Positions 61,657-64,000 of a DNA stretch of 64,000 nt are shown one piece after another. The notes under the pieces were generated by a model. It was given only the letters and a program-made list of their open reading frames with translations, made no database searches and was not told the DNA's origin. Position numbers and translations under genes: made by a program. Within the stretch, counting starts at the first letter, position 1. Each line of letters opens with the position of its first letter. This DNA comes from Tranzscheliella williamsii (lineage: Eukaryota > Basidiomycota > Ustilaginomycetes > Ustilaginales > Ustilaginaceae). The DNA is taken from the NCBI GenBank assembly GCA_023212725.1, contig JALBYF010000077.1, positions 1 to 64,000 on the forward strand, written 5' to 3'.

Positions 61657-64000
61657 TTAGGCCGAGGGCTGGGACCAGTCGGTCTGGTCCTGGATGGGCT
61701 GACCGTTGGAGGAGAAGGCGATGCGGAGACGGAGGCGGGCGGGGGCGCCGGCGGGGGTCATGACGCGGAGTGCCTGTGTCTCGGTGGCACCCGGGGCGAC
61801 GTCGGGGCTGGAGATGGCCTGCATCTGGAGCTTGTGCGTCTTGGGCACGGCGGCCTGGAAGTTGACGCCCGTCAGCGGGGCGGCCCCGGTCGCCGTGAAG
61901 CGAGCGGTAATCTGGACCACCTCGGGCCGCGCCGGATTCGTCGTCGGCGTCAGCGTGATCTTGAGCCCGTGCTTCTCGTACACGGTGTGCGCCTTCGCCG
62001 TTGTCGGTGGCGGCTGCGGCGCCGCCGCCGGCGCAGGCGAGGAACCAGCCTCGAGTCCTCCCAGCAGGTCCAGGCCCCCCAACGAAGCGCCCGCCGCTGA
62101 GGATGCGGGCGGCGCCGGAGCCGCCGCTGCAGGCGAAGTGTGATCGGCAGCTCCAAAGAGCCCCAAGATATCATTAACGGAGCTCTTCGGATTTTGCACC
62201 TGACCAGATGCCGCCGTGGGAACTGGACTCGCCGCACCGCCCATATCGTTGCCGCCAAAGATATCAGCCAAAAGATCCTGGGTGCTCTGCTGTGTGTTAG
62301 CAGCACTGTTCCCAGCGCCAAGACTCGGGGTCGACCCTGCAGAGACCGGCATCTCGTCGCCCATCAGGTCCAGCAAAGCATCCTTGTCGGTCCGCGTGGA
62401 GCCTACCGGCTTGTTTTCACTGACGGTCCCTAGCACGGTTTGCTTGATCTCGGGAGCGGGCATGCTCTCCAAGACCCCTTCGCGGATGTCGCTCTTCTGT
62501 AGCAACGCGGCAAACTCGACGCTACGCTGCTGGATTTCGACCTCGACGCTGCTTTCGAAGCTACCAATGATCTGCTCGACCCTGGCCTGCTGCATGGGAT
62601 CGCTTGGAAACCGCGTATGCAGCTTGGCCAAGGCAGTCAGAACAAATTGTCGAATGTGACCGTTGGCGTAGGGAGACTCGAGCACTGAGGAGAGCAGATC
62701 AACCACGTCCTTTGGCTGGACCTCGCGTACGAGCTCTTCATTCTCAAAGTTTCCGCCCTGAATGAGAACCTCGCCGAACTCGCCAATCACCCAGATAGCA
62801 GCCAAGGTGAGGCTTTCCTGGGAGAAGTCGGCATGCAAGGCTGAGAAGAGCTTCTGGACGGTATAGGCTTGGAGCTCTGGAGTATGACAGACGAGTCGAA
62901 CAAAGGCAGAGAGAATCTCTTCCCTCACGTAGTTGCCCGCAAGCTTCAGTACGCGGAGCACGGTGTCGATATGCCATCGTTTGTTGGGCGCAAACCTCTC
63001 GGCTGCAAGACAGATTTGCGTGGTCATGCCCAACTTGAACTCGTTGTCGGCCACCTCGAGGAACGACAGTAGCTCTCGTGTCAGAACGCGAACGTTGCTC
63101 TCGTTGATCAGAGCGTAGCTCAGTTCGAGTGCTCTCCTCCTAATGGAGATGTCGCCATCGCGGAGACAGTCGAGGATGATGTTCCGATGTCGTTGGACGG
63201 CGTTGGTATCCATAGACACGACTTTGTTCAGCGTGTTGAGAGCGACGTAGCGGATGTTGTTGTCGCGGTTGCTCAAAAACTTGCCAAGAATGTTGATTGC
63301 CATCACACGGAGGCCATTGTCGGCATCAATCTCGAGAACAGTCAGCACCGTTTCATAAAGAATACTGTTGCCGACGTTCTTGCTGGCTTCTGTATTAGTA
63401 GCGACCTGCGCCAAGATATCGTTCATTGTCTCCGAAGCCTGTGCATTGTCCTTGCCAAGGAGTCGTAGCAGACGTAGAATCTTCACTTGGAGGAATGGGT
63501 CGGTGATGCCCGAGACATCATGTTCTGGTGAGTAGCCCGTAGTGACTAGAGATTTTAGATGTTGGACGAGGAGCGGAACTGCCCGACGATAGGTCTGCAG
63601 CGCCTCTTGGTCTTGACGGCAGATTTCGATGGCTAGGGTGACGGCGCAGAGCAGTACGCCGTGGTTTTTGTCTGACAGGAGCTGCTTTGTGCGGTCGACA
63701 AAGTGATCGATCAGATCAGGCACCTTCCGAACGATACGCATAGCACAAAGGGCGGCCTTCCTTCGAATGTAGGTGTTACTGCTGCCCATGAGCTTTTCGA
63801 TCTCGTTACACAAGTCTCTGGACATCTCCTCCGAGGCGATGTTGGCGAAGGTGCAAAGGGCGAGGCCGCAGACGTACATGTTGGAGTGCTCCATGTCGTT
63901 CTTAAGACCGTTGGTGACAAGAGTAAGCACCTCTGTATTCTCATCCAATAGCAGCATGATGCCGAGGTATCCAAGGCGCTTGTCGGTAAATCGAGGAGTG
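61657..64000 (-). CDS. APL4: AP-1 complex gamma-adaptin (Apl4), 5' end cut by the window edge
   Basis: The frame is open to the right edge, so about 780 residues are visible and an estimated 60-80 N-terminal residues are missing. The visible part begins TPRFTDKRLGYLGIMLLLDE, the conserved adaptin trunk, and continues through the HEAT-like solenoid (MYVCGLALCTFANIASEEM, NILGKFLSNRDNNIRYVALN, ALELSYALINESNVRVLT). After about residue 540 there is a Ser/Ala/Pro-rich hinge with LLADIFG and DILGLFG, short clathrin or accessory-protein motifs. The C-terminal gamma-ear (GAE) domain starts near YEKHGLKITLTPTTNP and ends DQTDWSQPSA. Gamma-adaptin is a large subunit of AP-1, which packages cargo into clathrin vesicles at the trans-Golgi and endosomes. 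Confidence 0.95.
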   Translation of the reverse strand, partial: TPRFTDKRLGYLGIMLLLDENTEVLTLVTNGLKNDMEHSNMYVCGLALCTFANIASEEMSRDLCNEIEKLMGSSNTYIRRKAALCAMRIVRKVPDLIDHFVDRTKQLLSDKNHGVLLCAVTLAIEICRQDQEALQTYRRAVPLLVQHLKSLVTTGYSPEHDVSGITDPFLQVKILRLLRLLGKDNAQASETMNDILAQVATNTEASKNVGNSILYETVLTVLEIDADNGLRVMAINILGKFLSNRDNNIRYVALNTLNKVVSMDTNAVQRHRNIILDCLRDGDISIRRRALELSYALINESNVRVLTRELLSFLEVADNEFKLGMTTQICLAAERFAPNKRWHIDTVLRVLKLAGNYVREEILSAFVRLVCHTPELQAYTVQKLFSALHADFSQESLTLAAIWVIGEFGEVLIQGGNFENEELVREVQPKDVVDLLSSVLESPYANGHIRQFVLTALAKLHTRFPSDPMQQARVEQIIGSFESSVEVEIQQRSVEFAALLQKSDIREGVLESMPAPEIKQTVLGTVSENKPVGSTRTDKDALLDLMGDEMPVSAGSTPSLGAGNSAANTQQSTQDLLADIFGGNDMGGAASPVPTAASGQVQNPKSSVNDILGLFGAADHTSPAAAAPAPPASSAAGASLGGLDLLGGLEAGSSPAPAAAPQPPPTTAKAHTVYEKHGLKITLTPTTNPARPEVVQITARFTATGAAPLTGVNFQAAVPKTHKLQMQAISSPDVAPGATETQALRVMTPAGAPARLRLRIAFSSNGQPIQDQTDWSQPSA

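Overview
The window is nuclear DNA of a filamentous or yeast-like fungus, most likely a smut-type basidiomycete (Ustilaginales). Long intron-poor ORFs encode clearly eukaryotic proteins (RRP5, Trm44, TFIIH Tfb3, AMPK beta, Rsp5, Hos2-type HDAC, AP-1 gamma). The few introns are short (about 75-190 nt) with GTAAGT-like donors and CAG acceptors. GC is moderately high and neighbours show no operon logic. The assignment to smuts rests on overall protein style and gene architecture, not on a database match.

Layout. 1-1050: weak, possibly decayed coding sequence. 1054-8003: divergent pair, a vacuolar-type MFS transporter and the rRNA-processing factor RRP5. 8907-13558: convergent pair, tRNA Um44 methyltransferase and a mitochondrial ABC1/UbiB-family protein (CQD1/ADCK2-like). 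14289-20084: AMPK beta subunit, a 74-aa hydrophilic protein with a clear TATA box, a 14-bp minisatellite and TFIIH subunit Tfb3. 21636-24900: a RING-CH membrane ubiquitin ligase whose 3' end is unresolved. 24.9-29.2 kb: gene-poor. 29182-35676: an Ecl1-like zinc-motif protein and a 1247-aa unknown protein, convergent. 36804-43947: peroxisomal urate oxidase (AKL tail), glycolipid transfer protein, class II fructose-bisphosphate aldolase and the WD40 protein CMR1. 44456-49966: spliceosomal Slt11/Ecm2/RBM22-type protein, ERI1-type 3'-5' exonuclease, an 84-aa membrane protein, and one ORF joining a complex III assembly factor (MZM1) to mitochondrial ribosomal protein bL31m. 51349-52904: the most unusual gene, a four-exon secreted/membrane protein built from two tandem copies of a two-exon module. 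54489-64000: Rsp5 ubiquitin ligase, SLC35F6-like transporter, Hos2-like histone deacetylase and AP-1 gamma-adaptin (cut by the right edge).

Most genes are housekeeping and work independently: ribosome and tRNA maturation, mitochondrial function, transcription and splicing, ubiquitin ligation and vesicle traffic. The best candidates for undescribed biology are the duplicated two-module secreted protein, the MZM1-bL31m single ORF and the two long orphan proteins at 29-36 kb. Exon borders were worked out by hand from splice-site sequence and reading-frame continuity.
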